Of a stretch of 64,000 bases of DNA, positions 34,551-43,769 are shown one piece after another. The DNA is from Streptomyces sp. CB02400. GTDB taxonomy: Bacteria > Actinomycetota > Actinomycetes > Streptomycetales > Streptomycetaceae. The position numbers and the translations under genes were made by a program. The stretch covers positions 248,001 to 312,000 of the forward strand of contig NZ_LIWB01000005.1 in assembly GCF_001905725.1 (NCBI RefSeq), read 5' to 3'. Below the pieces are notes generated by a model, which ran no database searches, was not told where the DNA came from, and worked only from the letters and a program-made list of their open reading frames with translations. How positions within the stretch are numbered: position 1 is the stretch's first letter; every line of letters starts with the position of its first letter.

Positions 34551-36242
34551 ATGGCCGCCGAACCCACGGCGCACGAGCTGATCGCCCGGCACCGTCCCAC
34601 CCTGGACCAGGCGCTGGAAGCGATCCGCACGCGCGCGTACTGGTCCCCGCACCCCGAGCACCCCAAGGCGTACGGGGAGCACGGCAGCCTGGACATGGCG
34701 GCGGGCAAGGCCGCCTTCGACGCCCTGCTCGGCACCCGCCTCGACCTCGGCCAGCCCGGCACGGACGGCTGGGTGGACGGCGAGACCTCCCCGTACGGCA
34801 TCGAGCTGGGCGTGAGCTACCCGCACGCGGACCTCGGCGAGCTGCTGCCCGCCATGAAGGCGGGGATGCGGGCCTGGCGGGACGCGGGCGCGGAGACCCG
34901 CGCGGTGGTCTGTCTGGAGATCCTCAAGCGGATCAGCGACCGGACGATGGAGTTCGCCCAGGCGGTCATGCACACCTCCGGCCAGGCGTTCATGATGGCG
35001 TTCCAGGCGGGCGGTCCCCACGCGCAGGACCGCGGCATGGAGGCGGTGGCCTACGCGTACGCGGAGCAGGTCCGCACGCCCGACACCGCGGAGTGGACCA
35101 AGCCGCAGGGCAAGCGCGACCCGCTCGCGCTCACCAAGCGGTTCGTCCCGGTACCGCGCGGCATCGGCCTGGTCATCGGCTGCAACACCTTCCCTACGTG
35201 GAACGGCTACCCGGGCCTGTTCGCCTCGCTCGCCACCGGCAACGCGGTCCTGGTCAAGCCGCACCCCCGCGCGGTGCTGCCGCTCGCGCTCACCGTCCAG
35301 GTGGCCCGCCAGGTGCTCACCGAAGCCGGCTTCGACCCGAACCTGGTGGCGCTGGCCGCCGAGCGGCCCGGCGAGGGCATCGCCAGGACGCTGGCCACCC
35401 GCCCGGAGATCCGGATCATCGACTACACCGGCTCCACCGAGTTCGGCGACTGGCTGGAGAGCAACGCCCGCCAGGCGCAGGTGTACACCGAGAAGGCCGG
35501 CGTCAACACGGTGATCGTGGAGTCGACCGGCGACTACAAGGGGATGCTGGCCAACCTGGCGTTCTCCCTGTCGCTGTACAGCGGCCAGATGTGCACCACC
35601 CCGCAGAACCTGCTGATCCCGCGCGACGGCATCACCACCGACCAGGGCCCCAAGTCCTTCGACGAGGTCGCCGCCGACCTGGCGAAGGCGGTCGACGGCC
35701 TGCTCGGCGACGACGCCCGCGCGAACGCGCTGCTGGGCGCGATCGTCAACCCGGACGTCAAGGCCCGCCTGGAGGCAGCCGCCGGGCTCGGCGAGGTCGC
35801 CCTCGCCTCCCGTGAGATCGCCAACCCGGAGTTCCCGGGCGCCGTGGTGCGCACGCCGGTGATCGTGAAGCTGGACGGCGCCAAGCCGGACGCCGAGGCC
35901 GCCTACATGAGCGAGTGCTTCGGCCCGGTCTCCTTCGCCGTCGCCGTCGACTCGGCCGACGACGCGGCGGAGCTGCTGCGGCGCACGGTCCGCGAGAAGG
36001 GCGCCATGACGGTCGGCGCGTACACGACGTCCCCGGAGGTCGAGGAGACGGTGCGGGAGGTCTGCCTGGAGGAGGCCGCCCAGCTCTCCCTGAACCTCAC
36101 CGGCGGGGTGTACGTCAACCAGACTGCCGCCTTCTCCGACTTCCACGGCTCCGGCGGCAACCCGGCGGCCAACGCGGCCCTGTGCGACGGCGCGTTCGTG
36201 GCCAACCGCTTCCGGGTGGTCGAGGTGCGCCGGGAGGCGTAG
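34551..36242 (+). CDS. paaN: Phenylacetate degradation protein PaaN (aldehyde dehydrogenase fold)
   Basis: The 563-residue protein belongs to the PaaN type of the aldehyde dehydrogenase superfamily. An N-terminal ~190-residue part with an Asp/Glu-rich helical region is followed by the Rossmann domain (VPVPRGIGLVIGCNTFPTWNGYP). The nucleophile is Cys in SLYSGQMCTTPQNLL near residue 348. In phenylacetate catabolism this group probably oxidises the semialdehyde after ring opening. It lacks the hotdog hydratase domain of PaaZ, so ring hydrolysis must be done elsewhere. ATG 34551 follows GAGACGAGGAG. Confidence 0.9.
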   Translation: MAAEPTAHELIARHRPTLDQALEAIRTRAYWSPHPEHPKAYGEHGSLDMAAGKAAFDALLGTRLDLGQPGTDGWVDGETSPYGIELGVSYPHADLGELLPAMKAGMRAWRDAGAETRAVVCLEILKRISDRTMEFAQAVMHTSGQAFMMAFQAGGPHAQDRGMEAVAYAYAEQVRTPDTAEWTKPQGKRDPLALTKRFVPVPRGIGLVIGCNTFPTWNGYPGLFASLATGNAVLVKPHPRAVLPLALTVQVARQVLTEAGFDPNLVALAAERPGEGIARTLATRPEIRIIDYTGSTEFGDWLESNARQAQVYTEKAGVNTVIVESTGDYKGMLANLAFSLSLYSGQMCTTPQNLLIPRDGITTDQGPKSFDEVAADLAKAVDGLLGDDARANALLGAIVNPDVKARLEAAAGLGEVALASREIANPEFPGAVVRTPVIVKLDGAKPDAEAAYMSECFGPVSFAVAVDSADDAAELLRRTVREKGAMTVGAYTTSPEVEETVREVCLEEAAQLSLNLTGGVYVNQTAAFSDFHGSGGNPAANAALCDGAFVANRFRVVEVRREA

Positions 36243-36251
36243 GACACCGTT

Positions 36252-37025
36252 TCAGGAAGGTGCGCCCCCGGTGGCGCTCCAGTGGTACAGCGTCATGGCC
36301 ACACTGGTCGCGAGGTTGTAGCTGGAGACCTGGGGGCGCATCGGCAGTGCCACCAGGTGGTCGGCCCGCGCGCGGAGCTCCGCCGACAGTCCGCTGCGCT
36401 CGGAGCCGAAGGCGAGCAGCGCGTCGTCCGGCAGCTTCAGCGAGCGGATGTCCTCGCCCTCCGGGTCGAGCGCGAAGACCGGGCCGGGCGGCAGCTCCTC
36501 CACAAGCAGCCGTTCCACGGCGGTGGCGAAGTGCAGCCCCGCCCCGCCGCGTACGACGGTGGGGTGCCAGGGGTCGAGCGTGCCGGTGGTGACGACCCCG
36601 GTCGCCCCGAAACCGGCGGCCAGCCGGATCACCGCGCCCGCGTTGCCGAGGTTGCGCGGGTTGTCCAGGACCACCACGGGGGCCGTGCGCGGGGTGTGCG
36701 CCAGCTTCTCCAGGTTGCCCGCGCGGGAGGGGCGTACGGCCAGGGCGGCCACGGCGGTGGGATGCGGGCGCGGCACGAGAGCGGCGTACGTCCCGTGGGG
36801 CACCTCGGTCAGCAGCTCCGCCAGCGCCTCCCGCACGTCCCCGGCCAGCTCGTCGGCGAGGGCGAGCGCGCCGGCCCGGTCCGCGGTGAGCGCCACCGGG
36901 ACCTCGGCCCCGAAGCGCACGGCGTGCTTGAGGGCGTGGAAGCCGTCGAGCAGCACGGCGGTACCGGCCAGGCGGTGCCATGCGGAGACGGGGTCGGCCG
37001 GAGTCTCGGGAGCGGGGTCGGTCAT
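36252..37025 (-). CDS. TrmH/SpoU-family RNA 2'-O-methyltransferase
   Basis: The 257-residue SPOUT methyltransferase has motif 1 VVVLDNPRNLGNAGAVIRLAAGFGATGV, motif 2 LLAFGSERSGLS and motif 3 LPMRPQVSSYNLATSVAMTLYHW. Together these form the knotted S-adenosylmethionine site. It probably methylates a ribose in tRNA or rRNA. The N-terminal ~110 residues are the substrate-binding extension. It is convergent with paaN (9-bp gap) and does not look related to phenylacetate metabolism. ATG 37025 starts MTDPAPETPAD. Confidence 0.9.
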   Translation of the reverse strand: MTDPAPETPADPVSAWHRLAGTAVLLDGFHALKHAVRFGAEVPVALTADRAGALALADELAGDVREALAELLTEVPHGTYAALVPRPHPTAVAALAVRPSRAGNLEKLAHTPRTAPVVVLDNPRNLGNAGAVIRLAAGFGATGVVTTGTLDPWHPTVVRGGAGLHFATAVERLLVEELPPGPVFALDPEGEDIRSLKLPDDALLAFGSERSGLSAELRARADHLVALPMRPQVSSYNLATSVAMTLYHWSATGGAPS

Positions 37026-37035
37026 GGCGTGCAGC

Positions 37036-38289
37036 CTACGTGCGCGGGCCCGGCACTCCGCCGGGTGCCGGGGCGGCCTCCGCCGGGTCCTTTCCGACCG
37101 GATGGTCGGCCGGGCGGTCGGCCGGGGGCCGCGGTCGCGGAACCGACGTCCCGCGCGGGCGCGGCCGCCCCCGCGCGCGTGCCGCGAGGTTCCCGAGGCG
37201 GCGCAGGAAGGCCGTCGGCAGGAAGACCGCGTCCGCCGCGATCATCGCCAGGGAGAAGAAGGGCAGTCCGAGCACGACGGCGATGACCGCGTGCTCCGTG
37301 ATCATGAAGGCCAGCAGGACGTTCTTGACCCGCCGGTTGAACAGCGTGAACGGGAAGGCGACCTGCACGGCGACCGTCCCGTAGGTCACCAGCATCACCA
37401 TCGTGCCGCTGGCCGACAGCAGGTCCGCGAGGGCCGGCCAGGGGGAGAAGTACTCCAGGTGCAGCGGGTAGTAGACGGCGGTGCCGTCCTGCCAGCGGGA
37501 GCCCTGGACCTTGTACCAGCCGGCCGTGGCGTAGATCAGACACGCCTCGGCCATGATCACCAGCAGCGCGCCGTTGTGCACGACGTTCGCGACGACGTCC
37601 AGCAGGATCCGCGGCTGCCCGGTCTCCGCGCGGCGCCCCACCAGCCACCACAGCGCCTGCGCGAGCCATACGGTCCACAGCAGCGCCGGTATGAACCAGT
37701 CGCCGTCCATCCGGCCCGCCAGTGTCGCCAGGAGCAGCAGCAGGCCCAACACGCCCCACAGCACCGGACCGGTCCGGTCGCGCGGCCACTCGCCACGCGC
37801 GCGTGCCCCGGCCGCGCGGCGCGCGCGGCGCGCGTCCAGGGACCAGACCCGGCCGCAGCGCGTGAACACCAGGTAGATCGACATCAGGTGCAGGACGTTG
37901 TCGCCGCCGTCCCCCATGAAGACGCTGCGGTTCTGCAGCGCCAGCACACCCACCATGAACAGCACCGACATGGTGCGGGTGCGCCAGCCGAGCAGCAGCA
38001 GGAGGCTCCACAGCACGGCGAGCGCGTAGACGGCCTCGAACCAGACCTGGCTGTCCGACCACAGCAGCGGCGTGAAGGCGTCGTTCGTCGCGACCAGCTG
38101 GTCGGCGAGTTCCCAGCTCCAGGGCCCGTCGGGGCCGTACAGCTCCTGGCGGTGGGGGAACTCGCGCAGCAGGAACAGCAACCAGGTCAGGCTGAAGCCG
38201 ATGCGGATCACGGCGGTCTGATAGGGGCCGAGCGCGGAGTCGGTGACGCGGGCGATCGCACGGGACAGGGCCAGCGAACAGCGGTTCAC
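37036..38289 (-). CDS. HTTM domain membrane protein
   Basis: The 417-residue protein has about ten hydrophobic segments. It matches the HTTM family (homologous to the membrane part of vitamin K-dependent gamma-carboxylase): QTAVIRIGFSLTWLLFLLREFPHRQELYGPDG near the start, FMGDGGDNVLHLMSIYLVF, YATAGWYKVQGSRWQDGTAVYYPLHLEYFSPWP, and a basic Pro/Arg-rich C-terminal tail. Its biochemical role is unknown. The GTG at 38289 overlaps the stop of the DUF5819 gene by 4 bp, so the two are coupled and likely form a complex. Confidence 0.88.
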   Translation of the reverse strand: MNRCSLALSRAIARVTDSALGPYQTAVIRIGFSLTWLLFLLREFPHRQELYGPDGPWSWELADQLVATNDAFTPLLWSDSQVWFEAVYALAVLWSLLLLLGWRTRTMSVLFMVGVLALQNRSVFMGDGGDNVLHLMSIYLVFTRCGRVWSLDARRARRAAGARARGEWPRDRTGPVLWGVLGLLLLLATLAGRMDGDWFIPALLWTVWLAQALWWLVGRRAETGQPRILLDVVANVVHNGALLVIMAEACLIYATAGWYKVQGSRWQDGTAVYYPLHLEYFSPWPALADLLSASGTMVMLVTYGTVAVQVAFPFTLFNRRVKNVLLAFMITEHAVIAVVLGLPFFSLAMIAADAVFLPTAFLRRLGNLAARARGRPRPRGTSVPRPRPPADRPADHPVGKDPAEAAPAPGGVPGPRT

Positions 38290-39206
38290 CCCGCGCCTCC
38301 CCGGGCCTCGTCCTCGGGCAGTGACCACCAGGACAGCGTGCGGTACACGGGTGTGGTGGAGATCTTCTCCCCGCTCCACTCGGGCGGCGGCACCTGGGCG
38401 GTCCGTGAGCGGATCTGGACGCGCTCGACGGCACCGCCCGGGCCGGCCGCGTCCGCGCGGTCGAGGCGCAGCACCGCGATCCGGCGCAGATACGTCTCGG
38501 ACAGCGCCCCGCGCAGGCCCACCGGCCGGTTGTCGTCGTCGTGCGTGGCGGCGAAGAAGTCCCAGGCGCGGCGCAGCTCGTTCTGCTGGGTGTGGCTGGG
38601 CAGGAGGTTGCCGTCGATGGCGCGGCCGTCCTGTGCGGACAGGTCGTACCAGCCGGTGGTCCGCGTCCCCCCGTCCGCCGTGCGGATCTCGGCACGCACC
38701 TGGACGGCGATGTCCTGCTGCAACGGGTTCGGCGCGAACAGCTTCCAGTTCTGCTCGAACTCCGGGTAGATCCAGTTCTCGACCGTCTCGCCGTGCTTCT
38801 TGCTGACCGTGTTCGCCGGCGCGACGTGCAGGAACGTCATACCGAGGTGCACACAGACCGTGACCGCGACGACCGCGAGCGCCACCGCGGCGCCGATCTG
38901 ATAGCGCAGGGAGAGCGCGGCCACCCCGGTACGGGGGCCGGCGGGCGGGCCGGCGGACGGCGTCCCTGCGGGCGGGCCGGGGGCGGCGTGAGGGCCGGCG
39001 TCGGGATCGGCAGGGGAGTGCGGGAGGCCTTCCGGGCGGCCGGTACCGGGCGGTAGGGCTCCTGGTGCGGGTGAGCCGGCCGGGGCGGCGGACTCGGCCG
39101 GGGCGGCGGGCCCGGGCAGGGCGGCGCCCGGTTCCGGCCCGCCCGGCCCGGCGGAGGGCCCCGCAGGGCCGTGCCGGGCGTTCGAGCCCTTGTCGTACGC
39201 GTCCAT
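38286..39206 (-). CDS. DUF5819-like membrane protein, partner of HTTM
   Basis: In this 306-residue protein a disordered Pro/Gly/Ala-rich N-terminus of ~95 residues leads to one membrane helix at about 101-125 ([25 protein letters not shown]). A soluble extracellular domain follows, starting [33 protein letters not shown]. The WxLFAPNP element is characteristic of DUF5819 and is found next to HTTM proteins, with which it probably works. Function is unknown. ATG 39206 gives this architecture. The gene is divergent from the paaA operon across 311 bp. Confidence 0.85.
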   Translation of the reverse strand: MDAYDKGSNARHGPAGPSAGPGGPEPGAALPGPAAPAESAAPAGSPAPGALPPGTGRPEGLPHSPADPDAGPHAAPGPPAGTPSAGPPAGPRTGVAALSLRYQIGAAVALAVVAVTVCVHLGMTFLHVAPANTVSKKHGETVENWIYPEFEQNWKLFAPNPLQQDIAVQVRAEIRTADGGTRTTGWYDLSAQDGRAIDGNLLPSHTQQNELRRAWDFFAATHDDDNRPVGLRGALSETYLRRIAVLRLDRADAAGPGGAVERVQIRSRTAQVPPPEWSGEKISTTPVYRTLSWWSLPEDEARGGAG

Positions 39207-39357
39207 TCCGCCCCGCTCCCCGATCCCGGTCCGTCGCCGCGCCCTCCGGCCACGAGAACGGCGTTCCGCCCCGCACGACCGCTCCGCCGTGTCGCACGGA
39301 ACGGTACTCAGCACCGGCCCCCCGAGCACAGTCCCGCCGGGATCCCGTTCCCCGGCC

Positions 39358-39417
39358 GTATCCACAGCGCGGCCCGAGCCCTCGTTGTCCACAGGCGGTC
39401 CCCGCAGGTTATCCACA
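39358..39417 (+). other. Cluster of DnaA-box-like sequences
   Basis: GTATCCACA (39358-39366), TTGTCCACA (39385-39393, exact Streptomyces consensus) and TTATCCACA (39409-39417) are spaced 27 and 24 bp apart, directly upstream of the paaA -35 element. Confidence 0.6.
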
Positions 39418-39462
39418 GCGGTTGACACCTCGCGGCGCCCGTCTCACCATGGAATCGCACGA

Positions 39463-39476
39463 ACCGAACGATCGGT
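39463..39476. promoter_or_regulatory. PaaR operator upstream of paaA
   Basis: ACCGAACGATCGGT matches ACCGnnCGnnCGGT and is the exact reverse complement of the paaH/paaN operator. It lies 42 bp before the paaA start. Confidence 0.8.
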
Positions 39477-39517
39477 CGGGAGCGTGCTCCGGGAAGCATC
39501 CAGTCGAGGGGGACCTC

Positions 39518-40531
39518 ATGGCGACAGCAGCCGCCCGCGATACGGCCGGCAGCCAGGCGTACGACGCACCGGCCGGCGCCGGCGACACCGCCGGCTACGA
39601 GCGTGCCTTCGACGCGGCCGTCGCCGCCGACGAGCGGATCGAGCCGCGTGACTGGATGCCGGACGCCTACCGGGCCACGCTCGTCCGGCAGATCGCCCAG
39701 CACGCGCACTCCGAGATCATCGGCATGCAGCCGGAGGCCAACTGGATCACCCGCGCGCCCTCGCTGCGCCGCAAGGCGATCCTGATGGCCAAGGTGCAGG
39801 ACGAGGCCGGGCACGGCCTGTACCTGTACAGCGCCGCCGAGACCCTCGGCACCAGCCGCGACGAGCTGCTCGACAAGCTGCACTCCGGCCGCCAGAAGTA
39901 CTCCTCGATCTTCAACTACCCGACGCTGACCTGGGCGGACGTCGGCGCCATCGGCTGGCTCGTGGACGGCGCGGCGATCACCAACCAGGTGCCCCTGTGC
40001 CGCTGCTCCTACGGCCCGTACGCGCGCGCGATGGTCCGCATCTGCAAGGAGGAGTCCTTCCACCAGCGCCAGGGCTACGAGCTGCTGCTGGCCCTCAGCA
40101 AGGGCACCCCGGAGCAGCACGCGATGGCGCAGGACGCGGTGGACCGCTGGTGGTGGCCGTCGCTGATGATGTTCGGCCCGCCCGACGACGAGTCCCAGCA
40201 CTCCGCGCAGTCGATGGCCTGGAAGATCAAGCGGCACTCCAACGACGAGCTGCGCCAGCGCTTCGTCGACATCTGCGTCCCCCAGGCCGAGTCGCTCGGC
40301 CTCACCCTCCCCGACCCGGACCTGAAGTGGAACGAGGAGCGCGGGCAGCACGACTTCGGGGCGATCGACTGGTCCGAGTTCTGGGACGTCCTCAAGGGCA
40401 ACGGTCCGTGCAACGAACAGCGGCTGACCCGGCGCAGGCAGGCCCACGAGGAGGGCGCCTGGGTCAGGGAGGCCGCGGCGGCCCACGCGGCCAAGCACAC
40501 GAACAGCGAGACAGGAGCTGCGCGAGCATGA
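39518..40531 (+). CDS. paaA: Phenylacetyl-CoA 1,2-epoxidase catalytic subunit PaaA
   Basis: The 337-residue diiron oxygenase subunit forms the ring 1,2-epoxide of phenylacetyl-CoA. Ligand motifs are [19 protein letters not shown] and [16 protein letters not shown], each giving an ExxH-type pair. [19 protein letters not shown] and [16 protein letters not shown] are hallmark PaaA segments. The N-terminal ~30 residues are an Ala/Gly/Asp-rich extension. ATG 39518 follows GAGGGGGA. It is the first gene of the tightly overlapping paaABCDE operon, and paaB starts within its stop (ATGA). Confidence 0.95.
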   Translation: MATAAARDTAGSQAYDAPAGAGDTAGYERAFDAAVAADERIEPRDWMPDAYRATLVRQIAQHAHSEIIGMQPEANWITRAPSLRRKAILMAKVQDEAGHGLYLYSAAETLGTSRDELLDKLHSGRQKYSSIFNYPTLTWADVGAIGWLVDGAAITNQVPLCRCSYGPYARAMVRICKEESFHQRQGYELLLALSKGTPEQHAMAQDAVDRWWWPSLMMFGPPDDESQHSAQSMAWKIKRHSNDELRQRFVDICVPQAESLGLTLPDPDLKWNEERGQHDFGAIDWSEFWDVLKGNGPCNEQRLTRRRQAHEEGAWVREAAAAHAAKHTNSETGAARA

Positions 40532-40815
40532 CCCACACCGACTGGCCCCTGTGGGAGGTCTTCGTGCGCTCGCGCCGAGGACTGTCCCACACCCACGCCG
40601 GCAGCCTGCACGCCCCGGACGCGGAGCTCGCCCTGCGCAACGCCCGCGATCTGTACACCCGGCGCGGCGAGGGCGTCTCGATCTGGGTCGTCCCGTCGTC
40701 CGCGATCACCGCCTCCTCGCCCGACGAGAAGGACCCGTTCTTCGAACCGGCCGCCGACAAGCCCTACCGGCACCCGACGTTCTACGAGATCCCCGAGGGG
40801 GTGCGGCACCTGTGA
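40528..40815 (+). CDS. paaB: Phenylacetyl-CoA epoxidase subunit PaaB
   Basis: This 95-residue small subunit of the epoxidase complex is recognised by [28 protein letters not shown] and the C-terminal [14 protein letters not shown]. PaaB bridges PaaAC heterodimers and lacks catalytic residues. It overlaps paaA by 4 bp, and its own stop overlaps the paaC GTG. Confidence 0.94.
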   Translation: MTHTDWPLWEVFVRSRRGLSHTHAGSLHAPDAELALRNARDLYTRRGEGVSIWVVPSSAITASSPDEKDPFFEPAADKPYRHPTFYEIPEGVRHL

Positions 40816-41546
40816 CGACGACCCCCGCCAAGGACACCGCCCACGCGGCGGCCGCGCTCGCCCTCGGCGACGACGCGCTGGTGCTCTCCCACCGCCTGGG
40901 CGAGTGGGCCGGTCACGCCCCCGTGCTGGAGGAGGAGGTCGCCCTCGCCAACATCGCGCTGGACCTGCTGGGACAGGCCCGCGTACTGCTGTCGATGGTG
41001 GGCGACGAGGACGAGCTGGCCTATCTCCGTGAGGAGCGCGCCTTCCGCAACCTCCAGCTGGTGGAGCAGCCCAACGGCGACTTCGCCCACACCATCGCCC
41101 GCCAGCTGTTCTTCTCCGCCCACCAGTACCTCCTCTACGGCGAACTGGCCGCGGGAAACGGCCCGTTCGCGCCGCTGGCCGGCAAGGCGGTCAAGGAGAC
41201 CGCCTACCACCGCGACCACGCCGAGCAGTGGACGCTGCGGCTCGGCGACGGCACAGACGAGAGCCACGCGCGGATGCAGCGCGCCGTGGACGCGCTGTGG
41301 CGCCACACCGGCGAGATGTTCCAGCCCGTCGAGGGCCTGGACGTCGACTGGATCGGCCTGGAGACGGTCTGGCTGGAGTGGGTCTCGGAGGTGCTGCGCC
41401 GGGCCACCCTCACGGTGCCCGAGGGCCCGCGCACGGGAGCGTGGACCGCCGGTGCGGGCCGTCAGGGCCTGCACACCGAGCCCTTCGGCCGGATGCTCGC
41501 CGAGATGCAGCACCTGCACCGCAGCCATCCGGGGGCGACATGGTGA
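40812..41546 (+). CDS. paaC: Phenylacetyl-CoA epoxidase structural subunit PaaC
   Basis: This 244-residue ferritin-like partner of PaaA carries VLSHRLGEWAGHAPVLEEEVALANIALDLLGQAR and KAVKETAYHRDHAEQWTLRLGDG, the characteristic helices that pack against PaaA. It does not hold the active diiron site. GTG 40812 overlaps the paaB stop by 4 bp. Its last codons overlap the start of paaD by 7 bp. Confidence 0.94.
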   Translation: MTTTPAKDTAHAAAALALGDDALVLSHRLGEWAGHAPVLEEEVALANIALDLLGQARVLLSMVGDEDELAYLREERAFRNLQLVEQPNGDFAHTIARQLFFSAHQYLLYGELAAGNGPFAPLAGKAVKETAYHRDHAEQWTLRLGDGTDESHARMQRAVDALWRHTGEMFQPVEGLDVDWIGLETVWLEWVSEVLRRATLTVPEGPRTGAWTAGAGRQGLHTEPFGRMLAEMQHLHRSHPGATW

Positions 41547-42085
41547 CCACCCTCACCCCGCTGGAGGCCGAACTCCTGGAGCTCGCCGGTTCGGTGCCCG
41601 ACCCCGAACTGCCCGTACTGACCCTGCGCGAGCTGGGCGTCGTGCGCGCGGTGCACGCGCGCGGTGCGGACACCGTCGAGGTCGAGCTGACCCCCACGTA
41701 CACCGGCTGCCCGGCCGTCGAGGCGATGAGCCTGGACATCGAACGGGTGCTGCGCGAACACGGGGTGCGCGAGGTCACCGTGCGCAGGGTGCTCGCCCCC
41801 GCCTGGTCGACCGACGACATCACGGACGAAGGGCGCCGCAAACTCCGGGAGTTCGGCATCGCCCCGCCGCGTGTACGGACGGCCTCCTCCGGACCGGTCC
41901 CGGTGGAGCTCGGGGTGACCCGCACCCGTGAGACCCGGCCGGAGGAAGACGCGGACCCCGTGCGCTGCCCGCACTGCGGCTCCGCCGAGACCGAACTGCT
42001 CAGCCGTTTCTCGTCCACCGCGTGCAAGGCGCTGCGCCGCTGCCTGGCCTGCCGTGAACCGTTCGACCACTTCAAGGAGTTGTGA
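41540..42085 (+). CDS. paaD: PaaD, metal-centre assembly protein for the epoxidase
   Basis: The 181-residue protein has an N-terminal DUF59/MIP18-like domain (SVPDPELPVLTLRELGVVRAVH ... LTPTYTGCPAVEAM, with the conserved Cys). A C-terminal zinc-ribbon-like part (RCPHCGSAETELLS ... CLACREPFDHFKEL) has four cysteines. PaaD is thought to help insert iron or iron-sulfur into the complex and PaaE. It starts at ATG 41540 inside the end of paaC. Confidence 0.92.
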   Translation: MVTTLTPLEAELLELAGSVPDPELPVLTLRELGVVRAVHARGADTVEVELTPTYTGCPAVEAMSLDIERVLREHGVREVTVRRVLAPAWSTDDITDEGRRKLREFGIAPPRVRTASSGPVPVELGVTRTRETRPEEDADPVRCPHCGSAETELLSRFSSTACKALRRCLACREPFDHFKEL

Positions 42086-43143
42086 TGGCCCGCTTCCACC
42101 GGCTCCGGGTGGCCGCGGTCGACCGGCTCACCGACGACTCCGTCGTCCTCACCCTCACCGTCCCCCCGCACCTGGCCGAGGAGTACCGGTACGCCCCCGG
42201 ACAGCACCTGGCGCTGCGGCGCGTCGCGGACGGCGAGGACATCCGGCGCACCTACTCCATCTGCTCCCCCGCACCCGACGGCGAGGCGCCGAGCACCCTC
42301 CGGGTCGGCGTGCGGCTGGTCGAGGGCGGCGCCTTCTCCACGTACGCACTCAAGGAAATAGATCTCGGCGACGAGCTGGAGGTGATGACCCCGGCCGGCC
42401 GCTTCACGCTCCCTCCCGCGCCCGGCCGGTACGCGGCGATCGTCGGCGGCAGCGGCATCACGCCGGTGCTGTCGATCGTCTCGACCCTCCTCGCGCGCGA
42501 GCCCGAGGCCCGGTTCTGCCTGATCCGCAGCGACCGGACTGCCGCCTCGACGATGTTCCTGGAGGAGGTCGCCGACCTGAAGGACCGCTACCCCGAGCGG
42601 CTCCAGCTGGTGACGGTGCTCTCCCGGGAGGAGCAGCAGGCGGGGCTGCCGTCCGGACGGCTGGACCAGGAGCGGCTGACCGGGCTGCTGCCGGCCCTGC
42701 TGCCCGTGGAGCAGGTGGACGGCTGGTTCCTGTGCGGGCCGTACGGCCTGGTCGGAGGGGCCGAGCGGGCGCTGCGCGGACTGGGTGTGGCGCGCTCCCG
42801 CATCCACCAGGAGATCTTCCACGTGGACGCCGGTACGGCGACCGTCACTACGGCGCCCGCCCCCGCGCACAGCACGGTCACCGCCCGGCTCGACGGACGC
42901 GGCGGAACCTGGCCCGTCCAGGACGGCGAGTCCCTGCTGGACACGGTGCTGCGCAACCGGCCCGACGCGCCCTACGCCTGCAAGGGCGGGGTGTGCGGAA
43001 CCTGCCGCGCCTTCCTCGTCTCGGGCGAGGTGCGGATGGACCGCAACTTCGCGCTGGAGTCGGAGGAGACGGAGGCGGGCTATGTCCTGGCCTGCCAGTC
43101 GCATCCGGTGACGGAGCGGGTGGAGCTGGACTTCGACCGGTAG
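42085..43143 (+). CDS. paaE: PaaE, NADPH-dependent ferredoxin-like reductase
   Basis: The 352-residue reductase feeds electrons from NADPH to the PaaA diiron centre. It has an FAD domain with RRTYSICS at about 52-59, a NAD-binding region with VGGSGITPVLSI, and a C-terminal plant-type [2Fe-2S] domain at about 265-352. The iron ligands are in YACKGGVCGTCRAF and in VLACQSHP. ATG 42085 lies 5 nt after AAGGAG. GTG 42082 overlaps that spacer and is less likely. It is the last gene of the operon. The 244-bp gap after it shows no clear terminator. Confidence 0.94.
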   Translation: MARFHRLRVAAVDRLTDDSVVLTLTVPPHLAEEYRYAPGQHLALRRVADGEDIRRTYSICSPAPDGEAPSTLRVGVRLVEGGAFSTYALKEIDLGDELEVMTPAGRFTLPPAPGRYAAIVGGSGITPVLSIVSTLLAREPEARFCLIRSDRTAASTMFLEEVADLKDRYPERLQLVTVLSREEQQAGLPSGRLDQERLTGLLPALLPVEQVDGWFLCGPYGLVGGAERALRGLGVARSRIHQEIFHVDAGTATVTTAPAPAHSTVTARLDGRGGTWPVQDGESLLDTVLRNRPDAPYACKGGVCGTCRAFLVSGEVRMDRNFALESEETEAGYVLACQSHPVTERVELDFDR

Positions 43144-43387
43144 GAGCCCCAGCTCGCTCCGGCCCGACCTCGTGGGCCGGGGATACTCCGGGGTCGCTCC
43201 AGGGCCGCTCCGGTGGCACCCCGGCTCTCCGGCGCCGCTCTCCGGTGCCGACCCTGCCATCCGGCACCGCTCTCCGGTGCCGGCCCGGCCGTCCGGTGTC
43301 GCGCTCCGGTGCCGCCCAGCGCCGCCGGGAGCCCGCAGGCCGCGCCCGGCGGGCCGGCCGAGCGCGCGGGTGTCCGCGGGAAGGGTG
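43144..43387. repeat. Gap with scattered GCTCTCCGGTGCC-like repeats
   Basis: Degenerate 13-mers occur at about 43224, 43237-43249 and 43269-43281, with further CTCCGGTG-type copies around them. I see no gene here. It separates paaE from the convergent rhodanese gene. Confidence 0.5.
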
Positions 43388-43735
43388 TTACAGAACGTGC
43401 CCCGGCGCTCCGTCGTCCGTGACGACCGGGCGCCCGGCGGCCTCCCACACCTGCATGCCGCCGTCCACGTTCACGGCGTCGACGCCCTGCTGGGCCAGAT
43501 ACATGGTGACCTGCGCCGACCGTCCGCCGGAACGGCAGATCACATGGACCCGGCCGTCCTGCGGGGCGGCCTCGGTCAGCTCACCGTAGCGGGCCACGAA
43601 CTCACTGATGGGGATGTGCAGCGCCCCTGCGGCGTGGCCGGCCTTCCACTCGTCGTCCTCGCGGACGTCCAGCAGGAAGTCGCCGTCCTCGATGTCCGCG
43701 ACCCGGACCGTGGGCACACCAGCTCCAAAACTCAT
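43388..43735 (-). CDS. Rhodanese-like sulfurtransferase
   Basis: The 115-residue single rhodanese domain begins VPTVRVADIEDGDFLLDVREDDEWKAGHAAGALHIPISEF, with the CH2A and CH2B-like motifs, and has the active-site loop VICRSGGRSAQ with catalytic Cys. It transfers sulfane sulfur in the cytoplasm. The acceptor is unknown. ATG 43735 begins MSFGAGVP. It is convergent with paaE and probably not part of that pathway. Confidence 0.9.
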   Translation of the reverse strand: MSFGAGVPTVRVADIEDGDFLLDVREDDEWKAGHAAGALHIPISEFVARYGELTEAAPQDGRVHVICRSGGRSAQVTMYLAQQGVDAVNVDGGMQVWEAAGRPVVTDDGAPGHVL

Positions 43736-43769
43736 GCCCCCGACGCTACCCGACCGGGCGGTCCCCGGC

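Larger units (their letters stand above)
39207..39517. promoter_or_regulatory. Regulatory region of the paaABCDE operon
   Basis: There is no gene in these 311 bp. They hold three DnaA-box-like 9-mers in the same orientation and a candidate paaA promoter with -35 TTGACA (39422-39427), a 17-bp spacer and CACCAT (39445-39450). The PaaR operator follows at 39463-39476. The operator lies just after the predicted transcription start, suiting repression. Confidence 0.6.
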
